This document shows, in pieces, positions 28,983 to 38,056 of a stretch of 64,000 nucleotides of DNA. Each line of letters begins with the position of its first letter. The first letter of the stretch is position 1. The position numbers were made by a program, and so were the translations under genes. The stretch comes from Micromonospora echinofusca (GTDB lineage: Bacteria; Actinomycetota; Actinomycetes; Mycobacteriales; Micromonosporaceae): positions 4,615,001 to 4,679,000 of the forward strand of contig NZ_LT607733.1 of assembly GCF_900091445.1 (NCBI RefSeq). The letters are read 5' to 3'. The notes under the pieces were generated by a model, which saw nothing but the letters and a program-made list of their open reading frames with translations, was not told the DNA's origin and did not search any database.

Positions 28983-29484
28983 CCGGCGACGGCGACCCAC
29001 TGGTGGTCCACGCGCCGGGCGACCGGGAGATCGTGTTGAGCCGGCTGTTCGACGCGCCCGCGCCCCTGGTCTTCGCCGCCTTCACCCGCCCGGAGCTGCT
29101 CGTGCGCTGGTACGGCGCGCGCGGCTGGCGGCTGGTCGAGTGCGAGGTGGACCTGCGCGTGGGCGGACGGTGGCGCTTCGTCTCGCAGGGCCCGGGCGGG
29201 GAGCGGATGGGCCAGAGCGGGTGTACCGGCGGATCGACCCGCCCCGGCGACTGGTCCTCACCGAACTCTTCGACGACCAGTCCTATCCGGGCGAGACCCT
29301 GATCACCCACGAGTTCGCCGAACTCGTCGGGCGCACCACCGTCACCAGCACGCTGCGCTACGCCACCCCCTCGGGCCGCGACAGGGTGCTGCGCTACCCG
29401 ATGGCCCGGGGCGTCGGCGAGAGCTTCACCCGCCTCGCCGACCTGCTGGGCCGGCCAACGACGACAGGAGGAGCGACAGCATGA
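28979..29484 (+). pseudogene. SRPBCC/AHSA1-domain gene with frameshift
   Basis: START-like SRPBCC protein broken by a one-base deletion. From GTG 28979 the frame reads IVLSRLFDAPAPLVFAAFT, LLVRWYGARGW and VGGRWRFVSQGP, then leaves the family at about 29219-29221 and stops at 29302. The correct continuation (VYRRIDPPRRLVLTELFDD, THEFAELVGRT and a C-terminal helix) is in the +1-shifted frame up to 29484. Adding one G to the GGG run would restore one open frame of about 168 residues. Start and stop overlap both neighbours by 4 nt, so the operon is otherwise intact. It is either a true pseudogene or a sequencing error in a G-run. Confidence 0.8.
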
Positions 29485-29888
29485 ACTGGACCCTGGAAGT
29501 GGTGATCGTGCCGGTCTCCGACGTGGACCGCGCCAAGGCGTTCTACGCCGACCGGCTCGGCTTCGCCGTCGACCACGACACGGTGATCGACGACGACGCG
29601 CGGATCGTGCAGCTGACCCCGCCGGGCTCCGGCTGCTCCATCGTGATCGGCAAGGGGGTGGTGCCGGAGATGCCCCCCGGCTCGCTCAAGGGCCTCCAGC
29701 TCGTCGTGCCTGACCTGCGAAAAGCGCGGGCCGAGCTGGTCGAGCGCGGCGTCGAGGTCAGTGAGATCCAGGTCGTCGGCGAGAACCCCCGCCCGGTGCC
29801 CGACCCGCTGGACAACGTCGGCTTCATCCACTTCGCCGACCCCGACGACAACGCCTGGGCGGTGCAGCAGATCTCCGAGCGGGCCTGA
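29481..29888 (+). CDS. VOC-family (glyoxalase-like) protein
   Basis: Protein of 135 residues with two beta-alpha-beta-beta-beta modules. VVIVPVSDVDRAKAFYADRLGF begins the first (quoted in part: residues ~8-28), and LQLVVPDLRKARAELVERGV the second (residues ~73-92). The C-terminal FADPDDNAWAVQQ carries a potential metal-binding acidic residue. Substrate unknown; such proteins often accompany ArsR/SRPBCC operons. ATG 29481 overlaps the frameshifted gene's stop (ATGA). Confidence 0.88.
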   Translation: MNWTLEVVIVPVSDVDRAKAFYADRLGFAVDHDTVIDDDARIVQLTPPGSGCSIVIGKGVVPEMPPGSLKGLQLVVPDLRKARAELVERGVEVSEIQVVGENPRPVPDPLDNVGFIHFADPDDNAWAVQQISERA

Positions 29889-29901
29889 GCGCCGCACCGC
29901 C

Positions 29902-29937
29902 GGAGGGCGCCCTGCGCACGCGGCGCAGGGGCCCTCC
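29902..29937. terminator. Hairpin between convergent VOC and Pat-like genes
   Basis: An interrupted stem of about 14-15 bp (29902-29917 with 29923-29937) directly separates two convergent genes and can serve both. Confidence 0.55.
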
Positions 29938-32493
29938 TCACAGGCGACGGGGGCCGGTGTCGGGGCGGGCCACGGCGGAGCCGACCCGGACGGTGGCGTG
30001 CAGCACCGAGAAGCCGTCGGGGCGGGCGAGCACCGGATTGAGCGTCAGCGCGCGCACCCGGGGTTGCTCGTCGGCGAGGCGGCCGACCCGCAGCAACAGC
30101 TCCGCCAGCGCCGCCCGGTCCACCGGCGCCGCGCCCCGGTGCCCGCGCAGCAGCGGCGCCGCCCGGGGCTCGTCGACCAGCTCGGCGGCGTCCAGGTCGG
30201 TCAGCGGCACCGACCGCCAGGCCCGGTCGCCGAGCAGCTCGGTGGCGACGCCGCCCAGCCCGAAGCCGACCACCGGGCCGAACGCCGGGTCCTCCACCAG
30301 CTCGACCACGCAGGCCACGCCGGGCGGGACCATCGGCTGCACCAGGACGTCCGCGCCGAACAGCGCCGACATCTCCGCGTACGCGCGGTGGACCGTGGCC
30401 GCGTCGGGCAGGTCGAGCCGGACCGCGCCGAGGTCGAGGCGGTGCCGCAGGCCGGGGGCGGCGGCCTTGAGGGCCACCGGGAAACCCAGCCGCCCCGCCG
30501 CCTCGGCGGCCTCCCCGGCCGAGCGCGCCGGCACCGACTCGACCACGTCGATCCCGTACGCCGCGAGCAGCCTTGCCGGATCGAGGGCCTCCGGGCGCAG
30601 GGCGGCGTGCGCCGCCGAACGGTCCACCCGGGTCAGCTCCGGCGGCACCCCGGCGGACCGGCGCAGCCAGTCGGCGTACGCGCCGACCCGGGCGAGGGCA
30701 CGCACGGCCTCCTCCACGCTCGGGTACGCGGGCACCCCGGCGGGCGCCCGGCCGGCCAGGAACGTCGCCACGGCCGGCTTGCCGGCGGCGAACGCGCTCG
30801 GCAGCGCGGCCGTGAAGTCGGCTTCGGTGTCGGTGAGCTGGCCGGGCAGCGGCGGGGCGAACACCACCACCAGGGCGTCCACCTCGTCGTCGGCGCCCGC
30901 CTCGGCGAGCGCGGCGGCGAACTCGGCGGCGCCGGCGCGCGGGCCGACGTCGCGCGGGTAGCCGGTGGCGACGGTGAGCCCCTGCGCGGCGCAGGCGGTG
31001 GCGGCCAACCCCGTCAGCGCCGAGGAGTTGCCGACCACGCCGACGCGCGGCCCGGCGGGCAGCGGCTGATGGGCCAGCAGCACCCCGACGTCGAGCAGCT
31101 CGGCGACGGTGTCCACCCGGATCACGCCCGAGTGGGCGAACAGCGCGGCGACCGCCACCTCGTCCGGGCCTGCCGAGTCGCCCACCCCCGGCGGCCGGGC
31201 CGGCGACGCCAGCGCCACGACGGGCTTGTCCCGGCCGATGCGGCGGGCCAGCCGGGCGAACTTGCGCGGGTTGCCGAAGGTCTCCAGGTACAACATGATC
31301 ACGTCGGTGCCGGGGTCGTCCTGCCAGTACTGGAGCAGGTCGTTGCCCGAGACGTCGGCCCGGTTGCCGGCCGAGACGAAACTCGACAGCCCCAGCCCGC
31401 GCCGGTCCGCCTCGGCCAGCAGCGCCACCCCGAACGCGCCGGACTGGCTGAAGATGCCCACCCGACCGGGCACCGGCAGCCGGGGGGCGAGCGTGGCGTT
31501 GAGGCGTACGGCCGGGTCGGTGTTGGCCACCCCCAGGCAGTTCGGGCCGACCACGCGCATGCCCGCCGCGTGCGCCGCGCGGACCAGCGCGCGCTGCGCG
31601 GCCGCGCCCTCCCCGCCGGCCTCGGCGAAGCCCGCCGAGATGACCACCAGGCCGTGCGCGCCCGCGGCGGCCGCGTCGGCGACCACCTTCGTCGCCGCCT
31701 CCGGCGGAACCGCCACCACCGCCAGGTCGACCGGCACGCCGGCATCGGCCGCCGAGGGGTACGCGGGCAGCCCGGCGACCGACGCCGCGCTCGGATGCAC
31801 CGGAACCACCGCGCCGGTGTAGCCGCCGTCGCGCAGGTGCCCGAGCACCGCGGCGCCGACGCCCTGCCCCGTGGCGCTGGCGCCGTAGACGGCGACGCCA
31901 CGAGGGGCGAGCAGGCGGGCGACGGAGCGGGCCTCGGTGCGGTGCTCCCGGCCGCGCTGCACCTCCAGCGTCGCGTCGGTGGGGGCGATCGGGAAGGTCA
32001 GATGGACCACGCCGTCGGCGAACTGCCGCTGGACCTGGTAGCCGAAGTCGGAGAAGACCCGCAGCATCGCGCCGTTGGCCGGCAGCACCTCGGCCACGAA
32101 GTTGGCGATGTCGTTGCGGCGGGCCGCGTCGGCCAGGTGCTCCAGCAGCACCGAGCCGATGCCCCGGCCCTGGTAGGCGTCCTCCACCACGAACGCCACC
32201 TCGGCCTCGGGCGCCTCCGGGCCGAGCCGCTCGTAGCGGCCCACGGCGACGATCCGGTCGCCGACCAGCACCACGAACGCCTCCCGGTCGCGGTGGTCGA
32301 CGTTGACGAAGCGTTGCAGGTCCCGCTCCGGGATGCGCGGGTACGGCGAGAAGTAGCGCAGGTAGCGGGTGCGCTCCGAGAAGCGGGAGTGCATCGCCAC
32401 GACGCCCGGCCCGTCCGACGGGCGGATCGGGCGCAGCTGCACGGTGGTGCCGTCGCTGAGCAGCACGTCCGCCGGTTGTTCCACCGTGGTCAC
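29938..32493 (-). CDS. GNAT acetyltransferase fused to NDP-forming acyl-CoA-synthetase-like domains (Pat-like)
   Basis: Protein of about 851 residues. Residues ~15-165 are a GNAT domain (VAFVVEDAYQGRGIGSVLLE is the acetyl-CoA-binding motif). Residues ~190-650 are CoA-binding and succinyl-CoA-synthetase-like domains (GVAVYGASATGQGVG, VGPNCLGVANTD, GIFSQSGAFGVAL). The C-terminal ~200 residues are an ATP-grasp domain. The SHTG catalytic His motif of active acyl-CoA synthetases is not evident. The order is that of actinobacterial protein lysine acetyltransferases that inactivate acyl-CoA synthetases. It follows acuC in the same direction, giving an acetylation-deacetylation pair. GTG 32493 has GGAAGGGA upstream; GTG 32514 is the alternative. 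Confidence 0.87.
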   Translation of the reverse strand: MTTVEQPADVLLSDGTTVQLRPIRPSDGPGVVAMHSRFSERTRYLRYFSPYPRIPERDLQRFVNVDHRDREAFVVLVGDRIVAVGRYERLGPEAPEAEVAFVVEDAYQGRGIGSVLLEHLADAARRNDIANFVAEVLPANGAMLRVFSDFGYQVQRQFADGVVHLTFPIAPTDATLEVQRGREHRTEARSVARLLAPRGVAVYGASATGQGVGAAVLGHLRDGGYTGAVVPVHPSAASVAGLPAYPSAADAGVPVDLAVVAVPPEAATKVVADAAAAGAHGLVVISAGFAEAGGEGAAAQRALVRAAHAAGMRVVGPNCLGVANTDPAVRLNATLAPRLPVPGRVGIFSQSGAFGVALLAEADRRGLGLSSFVSAGNRADVSGNDLLQYWQDDPGTDVIMLYLETFGNPRKFARLARRIGRDKPVVALASPARPPGVGDSAGPDEVAVAALFAHSGVIRVDTVAELLDVGVLLAHQPLPAGPRVGVVGNSSALTGLAATACAAQGLTVATGYPRDVGPRAGAAEFAAALAEAGADDEVDALVVVFAPPLPGQLTDTEADFTAALPSAFAAGKPAVATFLAGRAPAGVPAYPSVEEAVRALARVGAYADWLRRSAGVPPELTRVDRSAAHAALRPEALDPARLLAAYGIDVVESVPARSAGEAAEAAGRLGFPVALKAAAPGLRHRLDLGAVRLDLPDAATVHRAYAEMSALFGADVLVQPMVPPGVACVVELVEDPAFGPVVGFGLGGVATELLGDRAWRSVPLTDLDAAELVDEPRAAPLLRGHRGAAPVDRAALAELLLRVGRLADEQPRVRALTLNPVLARPDGFSVLHATVRVGSAVARPDTGPRRL

Positions 32494-32518
32494 CTGTGCG
32501 GTCCCTTCCGGCACCGGT

Positions 32519-33700
32519 TCAGTCGCGTGGGTCGTGCGGGTCGAGCCCGAACAGCGGGAAGGCGGTCTTGCGGGCCGCCGCGATCGCCCGGTCCACCGCG
32601 CTCGGCTCCCCCGTCGGCTGCCACGGCTCGTACGCCGGGTCGACGTCGTCGGTCATCCGCAACGGGATCTGCCGGCCCGGCCGGCGCGCGGCGGCCAACT
32701 CCCGCCACGCCGGCGGGGTCAGCGTCGCCGGATCGACCGGGTCACCGGCGGCCACCGCGAGCAGGTGCGTCCAGGCCCGGGGCACCACCTCCACCAGCGC
32801 GTACCCGCCACCGCCGGTGGCCACCCAGCGACCCTCGCACAACTCGTCGGCGAGCGCCCGCAGGGCCAGGTAGGTGGCGCGCTGCCCGTCCACGGAGAGG
32901 TTCAGGTCGGCGAGCGGGTCGAGGCGGTGCCCGTCCGCGCCGCACTGGGTCACCAGCACCTGCGGCCGGAACGCGCGCAGCACCGACGGCACCACCGCGT
33001 GGAAGGCGCGCTGCCAGCCGGCGTCGTCCACGCCCGGCGGCAGCGGGAGGTTGACGGCGCTGCCCTGGGCGCCAGGCCCGCCCGTCTCGTCGGGGAAGCC
33101 GGTGCCCGGGAAGAGCGCCAGCGGTGTCTCGTGCACGCTGACCGTGAGCACCCGCGGGTCGTTCCAGAAGACCTGCTGCACCCCGTCGCCGTGGTGCACG
33201 TCCACGTCCACGTACGCGACCCGCTCGGCGCCCAGGTCGAGCAGGCGGGCGATCGCCACCGCCGGGTCGTTGTAGACGCAGAACCCGGCGGCGCGGGCCG
33301 GCATGGCGTGGTGCAGGCCGCCGGCCACGTTGACCGCCCGCCGGGCCTCGCCCCGCCAGACCGCCTCGGCCGCCGCCACCGTGGCGCCGGCCACGAGCGC
33401 GCTGGACTCGTGCATCCCCTCGAAGACCGGGTTGTCGGAGGTGCCCAGGCCGAAACCGGCGAAGAGCGGGTCGCGGGGGGCGACCTTCACCGCGGCGAGG
33501 TAGCGCGGGTCGTGCACCCGGCTCAGCAGCGCGTCGTCGGCCGGCTCCGGCTTGACCAGCCGCACCCCGGGACGGGCGAGGACGCCCAACTCCCGGGCCA
33601 GGGCGAAGGTCAACTCCACCCGTACCGGGTCGAGGGGATGATCACCCATGTCGTAGGCGAGCAGGGACTCGTCCCACACCACCACCGTGTCGTCGGACAT
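32519..33700 (-). CDS. acuC: Acetoin-utilisation-type deacetylase, class I HDAC fold
   Basis: Zinc-dependent protein deacetylase of 393 residues. Active-site motifs are GGLHHAMPARAAGFCVYND (residues ~126-144, tandem His), YVDVDVHHGDGVQ (Zn-binding Asp and His) and QCGADGHRLDPL (second Zn Asp). In Bacillus and others AcuC removes acetyl groups from acetyl-CoA synthetase. It is adjacent to the Pat-like acetyltransferase, which supports an acetylation switch for central metabolism. ATG 33700 lies 6 nt after GACGAT, a weak -10, suggesting leaderless expression of the two-gene operon. Confidence 0.94.
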   Translation of the reverse strand: MSDDTVVVWDESLLAYDMGDHPLDPVRVELTFALARELGVLARPGVRLVKPEPADDALLSRVHDPRYLAAVKVAPRDPLFAGFGLGTSDNPVFEGMHESSALVAGATVAAAEAVWRGEARRAVNVAGGLHHAMPARAAGFCVYNDPAVAIARLLDLGAERVAYVDVDVHHGDGVQQVFWNDPRVLTVSVHETPLALFPGTGFPDETGGPGAQGSAVNLPLPPGVDDAGWQRAFHAVVPSVLRAFRPQVLVTQCGADGHRLDPLADLNLSVDGQRATYLALRALADELCEGRWVATGGGGYALVEVVPRAWTHLLAVAAGDPVDPATLTPPAWRELAAARRPGRQIPLRMTDDVDPAYEPWQPTGEPSAVDRAIAAARKTAFPLFGLDPHDPRD

Positions 33701-33818
33701 GGCCCCATCGTCGCACGCGCAGCCGGGCGGGCCCGCACACGCGCTGCCCAGCCCCCGGGTGTCGCCCGACGCAGTTCCCCGCTCAGTCGCCGGGTGCCGT
33801 CGGTGCCCCGCTCCCCGC

Positions 33819-34676
33819 TCAGCCGGTCGGGCCCGGCCCCGTCGCCACCGGGCGGTCCGGGTCGGCGACCCAGTTGCTCCACGACCCGACGTAGAGGGCG
33901 GCGTCCGGGCGGCCGGCCAGGTGCAGCGCGAACACGGCCTGCGCCGCCGTCACCCCCGACCCGCAGTACGCCCCCACCGGCCGGTCCTCGCCCACCCCGG
34001 CGGCGGCGAACCGCTCGCGCAGCGCCTCGACGGCCGGGAACCGGCCCTCGGCGACGTACTCGCCGGCGGGCAGGTTCACCGCGCCGGGCACGTGCCCGGC
34101 GACCGGGTCGATCGGCTCGGTCTCGCCCCGGTAGCGGGGCGCGGCGCGCACGTCGAGCAGGACACCGTCGTCGGCCGCGGCCAGCCGGGCGGCCTCCGCC
34201 GCGTCGAGCACCGGCAGCGCGCCGGGACGCACCTCGACGTCGCCCGGCTGCGGGGTCGGCACCGTCGTGCTGACGGGCAGCCCGGCGGCCTGCCACGCCG
34301 GGAAGCCGCCGTGCAGCAGCCGTACCGGCCGGTGGCCCGCCCAGCGCAGGGTCCACCAGGCACGGGCGGCGGCCATGCCGTCGCCGCCGTCGTACACCAC
34401 CACAGGGTGACCGGCGCGGACGCCGGCGGCCCGCAGCGCCGCCTGGAGGGCTGCGGGGTCGGGCAGCGGGTGGCGGCCGGCGGCGCCGGGCGGGCCGCAG
34501 AGCGCGGTGTCCAGGTCGACGAAGACCGCGCCGGGCAGGTGACCGGCGGCGTAGTCCTCCCGACCCGGCGGGCCGACGAGCCGCCAGCGGACGTCGAGCA
34601 GCGTGGGCGGGTCTGCCTGGCCGAGTTCGACCGCGAGCCGACCGGCCTCGACAATGAGATCATCGGAGGCGGGCAT
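33819..34676 (-). CDS. Sulfurtransferase with two rhodanese domains
   Basis: Thiosulfate or 3-mercaptopyruvate sulfurtransferase of 285 residues. The first rhodanese module (about 1-135) ends in VVYDGGDGMAAARAWW, where Asp replaces the catalytic Cys and makes it inactive. The second (about 150-280) carries the active loop YCGSGVTAAQ with the nucleophilic Cys. CGSGVT is closer to mercaptopyruvate-type CG[S/T]GVT loops than to the thiosulfate CRxGxT loop, suggesting a 3-mercaptopyruvate substrate. It is a cytosolic protein divergent from ideR. Confidence 0.91.
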   Translation of the reverse strand: MPASDDLIVEAGRLAVELGQADPPTLLDVRWRLVGPPGREDYAAGHLPGAVFVDLDTALCGPPGAAGRHPLPDPAALQAALRAAGVRAGHPVVVYDGGDGMAAARAWWTLRWAGHRPVRLLHGGFPAWQAAGLPVSTTVPTPQPGDVEVRPGALPVLDAAEAARLAAADDGVLLDVRAAPRYRGETEPIDPVAGHVPGAVNLPAGEYVAEGRFPAVEALRERFAAAGVGEDRPVGAYCGSGVTAAQAVFALHLAGRPDAALYVGSWSNWVADPDRPVATGPGPTG

Positions 34677-34745
34677 GGCGTCCAGTCAACACCATCCCGG
34701 CGCGGACCTGGCGGTTCGCCGTGGGTCGTTCGGTGAACGCCGAGG

Positions 34746-34751
34746 TAGCAT
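34746..34751 (+). promoter_or_regulatory. Candidate -10 of ideR
   Basis: TAGCAT fits TANNNT and lies 22 nt before GTG 34774, leaving space for the GGAGGT Shine-Dalgarno. The -35 is not evident. Confidence 0.35.
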
Positions 34752-34773
34752 CGTTGGCCGGAGGTCCGCTGAC

Positions 34774-35460
34774 GTGAAGCATGATCTGGTCGACACGACC
34801 GAGATGTACCTCAAGACCATCCTCGAGCTGGAGGAGGAGGGGGTTCCGCCGCTGCGTGCCCGCATCGCCGAGCGGCTGGGGCAGAGCGGGCCGACCGTCA
34901 GCCAGACCGTCGCCCGGATGGAGCGCGACGGCCTGCTGACCGTCGAGGGCGACCGCCACCTGGCGCTGACCCCGCACGGCCGCAGCAACGCGGTCTCCGT
35001 GATGCGCAAGCACCGCCTCGCCGAGCTGCTGCTGGTCAACGTGATCGGGATGCCCTACGAGGAGGCCCACGAGGAGGCCTGCCGGTGGGAGCACGTGATG
35101 AGCGACGCCGTCGAGAAGCGGGTCTACGACCTGCTCAACCGGCCGACCCGCTCCCCCTACGGCAACCCGATCCCGGGGCTGGACCAGCTGGGCACGCCGG
35201 AGCAGACGACCGCCGCCCCGATCGAGGGCGAGCGCAACCTGGCGTTCCCGGGGCTGTCGGGGCCCGTCGTGGTGCGACGCATCTGCGAGAGCGTGCAGAC
35301 CGACGCGGACGTGCTCCGGCAGCTGCACGCCGCCGGCGTCGACCCGGGCGCGACCGTCACGGTGGCGCAGGAACGCGACGGGGTGTCGATCGACCGCTCC
35401 GGTGACCGCATCAGGTTGCCGCGCGAGATCGCCTCCCGCGTCTTCGTCGCCGCGCACTGA
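34774..35460 (+). CDS. ideR: DtxR-family metal-dependent repressor, IdeR-like
   Basis: Iron-responsive repressor of 228 residues. The N-terminal winged helix (KHDLVDTTEMYLKTILELEE region and RLGQSGPTVSQTVARMERDG, residues ~2-55) is very close to IdeR/DtxR. The dimerisation and metal-binding domain (65-140) includes RKHRLAELLL and CRWEHVMSDAVE, holding the expected His, Cys, Glu ligands. The C-terminal SH3-like domain (150-226) is present. GTG 34774 has GGAGGT 8 nt upstream. No clear IdeR box was found in this window. Function as regulator of iron uptake and storage is inferred from the family. Confidence 0.94.
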   Translation: MKHDLVDTTEMYLKTILELEEEGVPPLRARIAERLGQSGPTVSQTVARMERDGLLTVEGDRHLALTPHGRSNAVSVMRKHRLAELLLVNVIGMPYEEAHEEACRWEHVMSDAVEKRVYDLLNRPTRSPYGNPIPGLDQLGTPEQTTAAPIEGERNLAFPGLSGPVVVRRICESVQTDADVLRQLHAAGVDPGATVTVAQERDGVSIDRSGDRIRLPREIASRVFVAAH

Positions 35461-35554
35461 TCCGTCCCGGGCACGTCGCGTCCTCGGCCGGCTCGGGCCG
35501 GACGGAGAGCGCACCCGCACCGGTCGACGCGCGGGCGGCGGCCCCGGGCCGGAG

Positions 35555-36103
35555 TCAGAGCGCCCGGATGTCGAGTTGCCCGGCCAGCGTGACGAGCGCC
35601 TCCGTGAGCCGCTCGGCGTCGGCCTTGGCCGTGTCGCGCCCGGTGGCATAGCGCAGGGTGACGAGGCGGGCCTCGGCGGCCAGCCAACCCACCTCCGCGA
35701 CCGGCCCGGCGCCGCCCTTGGCCGAGACGGTCCGCCGGTACGCCCGCTGGCCGAGCCCGGGCACCTTGGCCGCCTTCTCCGGCACCACGTCGGCGGTGAA
35801 GGTCGCCGCGTCGATCGACGTCCGCGTGACGGTCAGCGTCAGCTCCGGCAGGGCGTCCTGACCCGCGCGCACCACGCAGGTGTGGCTGTCGCCGGTCGCG
35901 CTCGCCGCTGCGACGTCGAAGCGGACGCCAACGTGCTGCTCGATCACGCCGAAGTCCAACAGCCGGCACGCCCCGCCGGAGGAGGCGGCGGCCACGTCGA
36001 CCGCGACCGGTGCGGGAGGCGGTAGGGCCACCGGCTCCGCCTCCGCGCCGCAGCCGGCCACCAACAGCACCGCCACCCCGGCGCCCAGCATCCGCCCGCG
36101 CAC
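35555..36103 (-). CDS. Putative secreted lipoprotein
   Basis: Exported protein of 182 residues, unknown function. The signal peptide RGRMLGAGVAVLLVAGC ends in a lipobox LVAGC with Cys18 for lipid attachment. The mature part starts with a Pro/Ala-rich linker and then a domain of ~140 residues resembling DUF3558-type actinobacterial lipoproteins, with two further cysteines (ACRLLDF and HTCVVRAG) that could form a disulfide. GTG 36103 has GGAGG 7 nt upstream; GTG 36109 is also possible. Confidence 0.78.
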   Translation of the reverse strand: MRGRMLGAGVAVLLVAGCGAEAEPVALPPPAPVAVDVAAASSGGACRLLDFGVIEQHVGVRFDVAAASATGDSHTCVVRAGQDALPELTLTVTRTSIDAATFTADVVPEKAAKVPGLGQRAYRRTVSAKGGAGPVAEVGWLAAEARLVTLRYATGRDTAKADAERLTEALVTLAGQLDIRAL

Positions 36104-36189
36104 GCTCACTCCTCCGCTGTCCACTCCGACGCGCCCGCCGGAAACCGTACGATGTGGCCCGGCCGGGCGGTAGCCCTCAACCGGACTCC

Positions 36190-36432
36190 TCAGTCGTCGA
36201 CGTACGGGCAGTGTCGGCAGCCGCGCCCGCAGCAGGTGCCGCGCCGGGCCAGGAAACCCGCGCTGAGCACGAAGAGACCGGTGGCCGGGTCGAGGTAGCC
36301 CGCCTCGCCGGCGGTCAGGGCGGCGGCGTGCGCGGCGAGGATCCGCTCCCGGTCCGGATGCTGCGGCGGCAGGCGGGACGGGTGCGGCTCGGTCAGCGGC
36401 CGGTCCGCCAGCGGTCGTCGCTCTCCGGTCAC
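36190..36432 (-). CDS. DUF5522 small cysteine-rich protein
   Basis: Protein of 80 residues. The conserved C-terminus has RRGTCCGRGCRHCPYVDD, a four-Cys cluster likely to bind zinc or an Fe-S centre. The N-terminus is polar with H, P and R. Function is unknown. GTG 36432 is preceded by TAGACT with a 6-nt gap, so the mRNA is probably leaderless. Confidence 0.82.
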   Translation of the reverse strand: MTGERRPLADRPLTEPHPSRLPPQHPDRERILAAHAAALTAGEAGYLDPATGLFVLSAGFLARRGTCCGRGCRHCPYVDD

Positions 36433-36438
36433 CGGCGC

Positions 36439-36444
36439 AGTCTA
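36439..36444 (-). promoter_or_regulatory. -10 element of DUF5522 gene
   Basis: TAGACT on the minus strand is followed by 6 nt and GTG 36432, the recurrent leaderless arrangement of this window. Confidence 0.45.
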
Positions 36445-36704
36445 GAGACGTGCTCGGCGGCGCCTGCCCCGGGCGGGGCGCCGGGCCACCGCCGGATCCC
36501 GCAGGTCGCGGCACTGCGGATGGCCGACCAGGGCACGCGCGCGCCGCCCGTACGGGGATCGGATAACCAGTGGCGTCGATCCGGGCGGGGCCGGCAGGCT
36601 GACCGGATGGACCAGGGACGGGCCGGGCGCCCGCGAGCCGCGCCGAATCCCGCGAGGTCGGCAACCTCCCCACACCGGTCACCGGCCCACACCGGCAGCC
36701 CGGC

Positions 36705-37976
36705 GTGACGCAGCAGGCGGCCAGACCCGCCGCAGGTGCCGCCCCGAAACGACCCTCGCTGCTGCGCAGCCGCAACTTCGGGCTGCTCCTGGCCGGGCAG
36801 ACGGTCAGCGAACTGGGCACCCGGGTCTCCAACGTGGCGGTGCCGCTGCTCGCCGTCGGCACACTCGACGCCAGCGTCTTCCAGGTGGCGCTGCTGACGG
36901 CGCTCGCCTGGCTGCCGTACCTCATCTTCTCCCTGCCCGCGGGCGTCCTCGCCGACCGCGTCGACCAGCGGAGGCTGATGATCGCCTGCGACCTGGGCCG
37001 GGCCGGGCTGCTGCTGTCGGTGCCGGTGGTCGCCCTGGTCGGCCAGCTCACCCTCGGCTTCCTGTACGCGGTGGTCGGGCTCTCCGGCGTGCTCACCGTC
37101 CTGTTCACGGTGGCCCACAAGAGCATGCTGCCGAGACTGGTGCCGCCGGAGCGCCTCGTGGACGCCAACGCGAAGCTCACCGTCGGCCAGGACTCCGCCG
37201 AACTCGTCGGCCCGGCGATCGGCGGCGTGCTGGTCGGGCTGGTCGGCGCCGCGAGGACGCTCGTCGTCACCGCCGTCGCCTTCGCCGTGAGCGGGTTGAC
37301 CCTGCTGCTGATCCGGGAGGCGCCGACCGGGCCCGCGCCCCGCCGCGAGCGGGTGCCGCTGCGGGTGGAGATGACCGAAGGGCTGGGATTCATCCGCCAC
37401 CAGCCGATCCTGCGCAGCATCCTCGCCTGCACCACCACCTCGAACTTCTTCGTCACGGCGTCCGGCTCGATCGAGGTGGTCTTCCTGCTCAAGGAGCTGC
37501 ACGCCACGCCGGCGCTGGTCGGGCTGGTCTTCTCGGTGAGCGCCGTGGGCGGCCTGGTCGTCGGCGCGTTCGCCGACCGGTTGACCGCGTGGCTCGGCTC
37601 GGCCCGGGTGATCTGGGTGGCGATGGTCACCCCGGGCCCGCTCTACCTGCTGATGCCCCTGGCGCAGCCCGGTTGGGGCGTACTGCTCTACGGCGTCGGC
37701 CTGGCCGCGTTCTCCGCCAACGCGGTGCTCTACAACGTGGCCGCCATGACGTACCGGCAGCGGATCACGCCGCCGGCCCTGCTGGGCCGGGTGAACGCGG
37801 CGTTCCTCTGGGTCTGCTTCGGGGTGATCCCGCTCGGCGCGCTCACCGGCGGCACCCTCGCCAGCCAGTTCGGGTTGCGACCGGCGCTGTGGATCTGTGT
37901 GTTCGGCACGTGGAGCGCCGCGCTCTTCGTCGTCTTCTCGCCGCTGCGGCGGATGCGGGACATGCCGGCGGCGTGA
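36705..37976 (+). CDS. Major facilitator superfamily transporter
   Basis: Membrane transporter of 423 residues with about twelve transmembrane segments. The N-terminal half begins SRNFGLLLAGQTVSELGTRV and contains the MFS loop LPAGVLADRVDQRR between helices 2 and 3 (residues ~78-91). A second-half equivalent VGAFADRLTAWLG follows helix 8. It belongs with the drug- or siderophore-export group of actinobacteria (enterobactin-exporter-like). Substrate unknown. GTG 36705 has no obvious Shine-Dalgarno. Confidence 0.88.
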   Translation: MTQQAARPAAGAAPKRPSLLRSRNFGLLLAGQTVSELGTRVSNVAVPLLAVGTLDASVFQVALLTALAWLPYLIFSLPAGVLADRVDQRRLMIACDLGRAGLLLSVPVVALVGQLTLGFLYAVVGLSGVLTVLFTVAHKSMLPRLVPPERLVDANAKLTVGQDSAELVGPAIGGVLVGLVGAARTLVVTAVAFAVSGLTLLLIREAPTGPAPRRERVPLRVEMTEGLGFIRHQPILRSILACTTTSNFFVTASGSIEVVFLLKELHATPALVGLVFSVSAVGGLVVGAFADRLTAWLGSARVIWVAMVTPGPLYLLMPLAQPGWGVLLYGVGLAAFSANAVLYNVAAMTYRQRITPPALLGRVNAAFLWVCFGVIPLGALTGGTLASQFGLRPALWICVFGTWSAALFVVFSPLRRMRDMPAA

Positions 37977-38056
37977 CCGCTCGATGTCACAGGTCACACG
38001 CTCCGGCCGGAGGGTGAGCCGGGGCACCGGCCGGCCCGCGTGCGCACGGAAGCACG

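Noticed and set aside
29140..29302. Two overlapping short genes instead of one frameshifted SRPBCC gene
   Set aside because: Each frame carries only half of a single domain, and the halves join at one point; a one-base change explains both.
34676..34780. IdeR/DtxR operator for autoregulation of ideR
   Set aside because: No TTAGGTTAGGCTAACC-like palindrome is present around the start.
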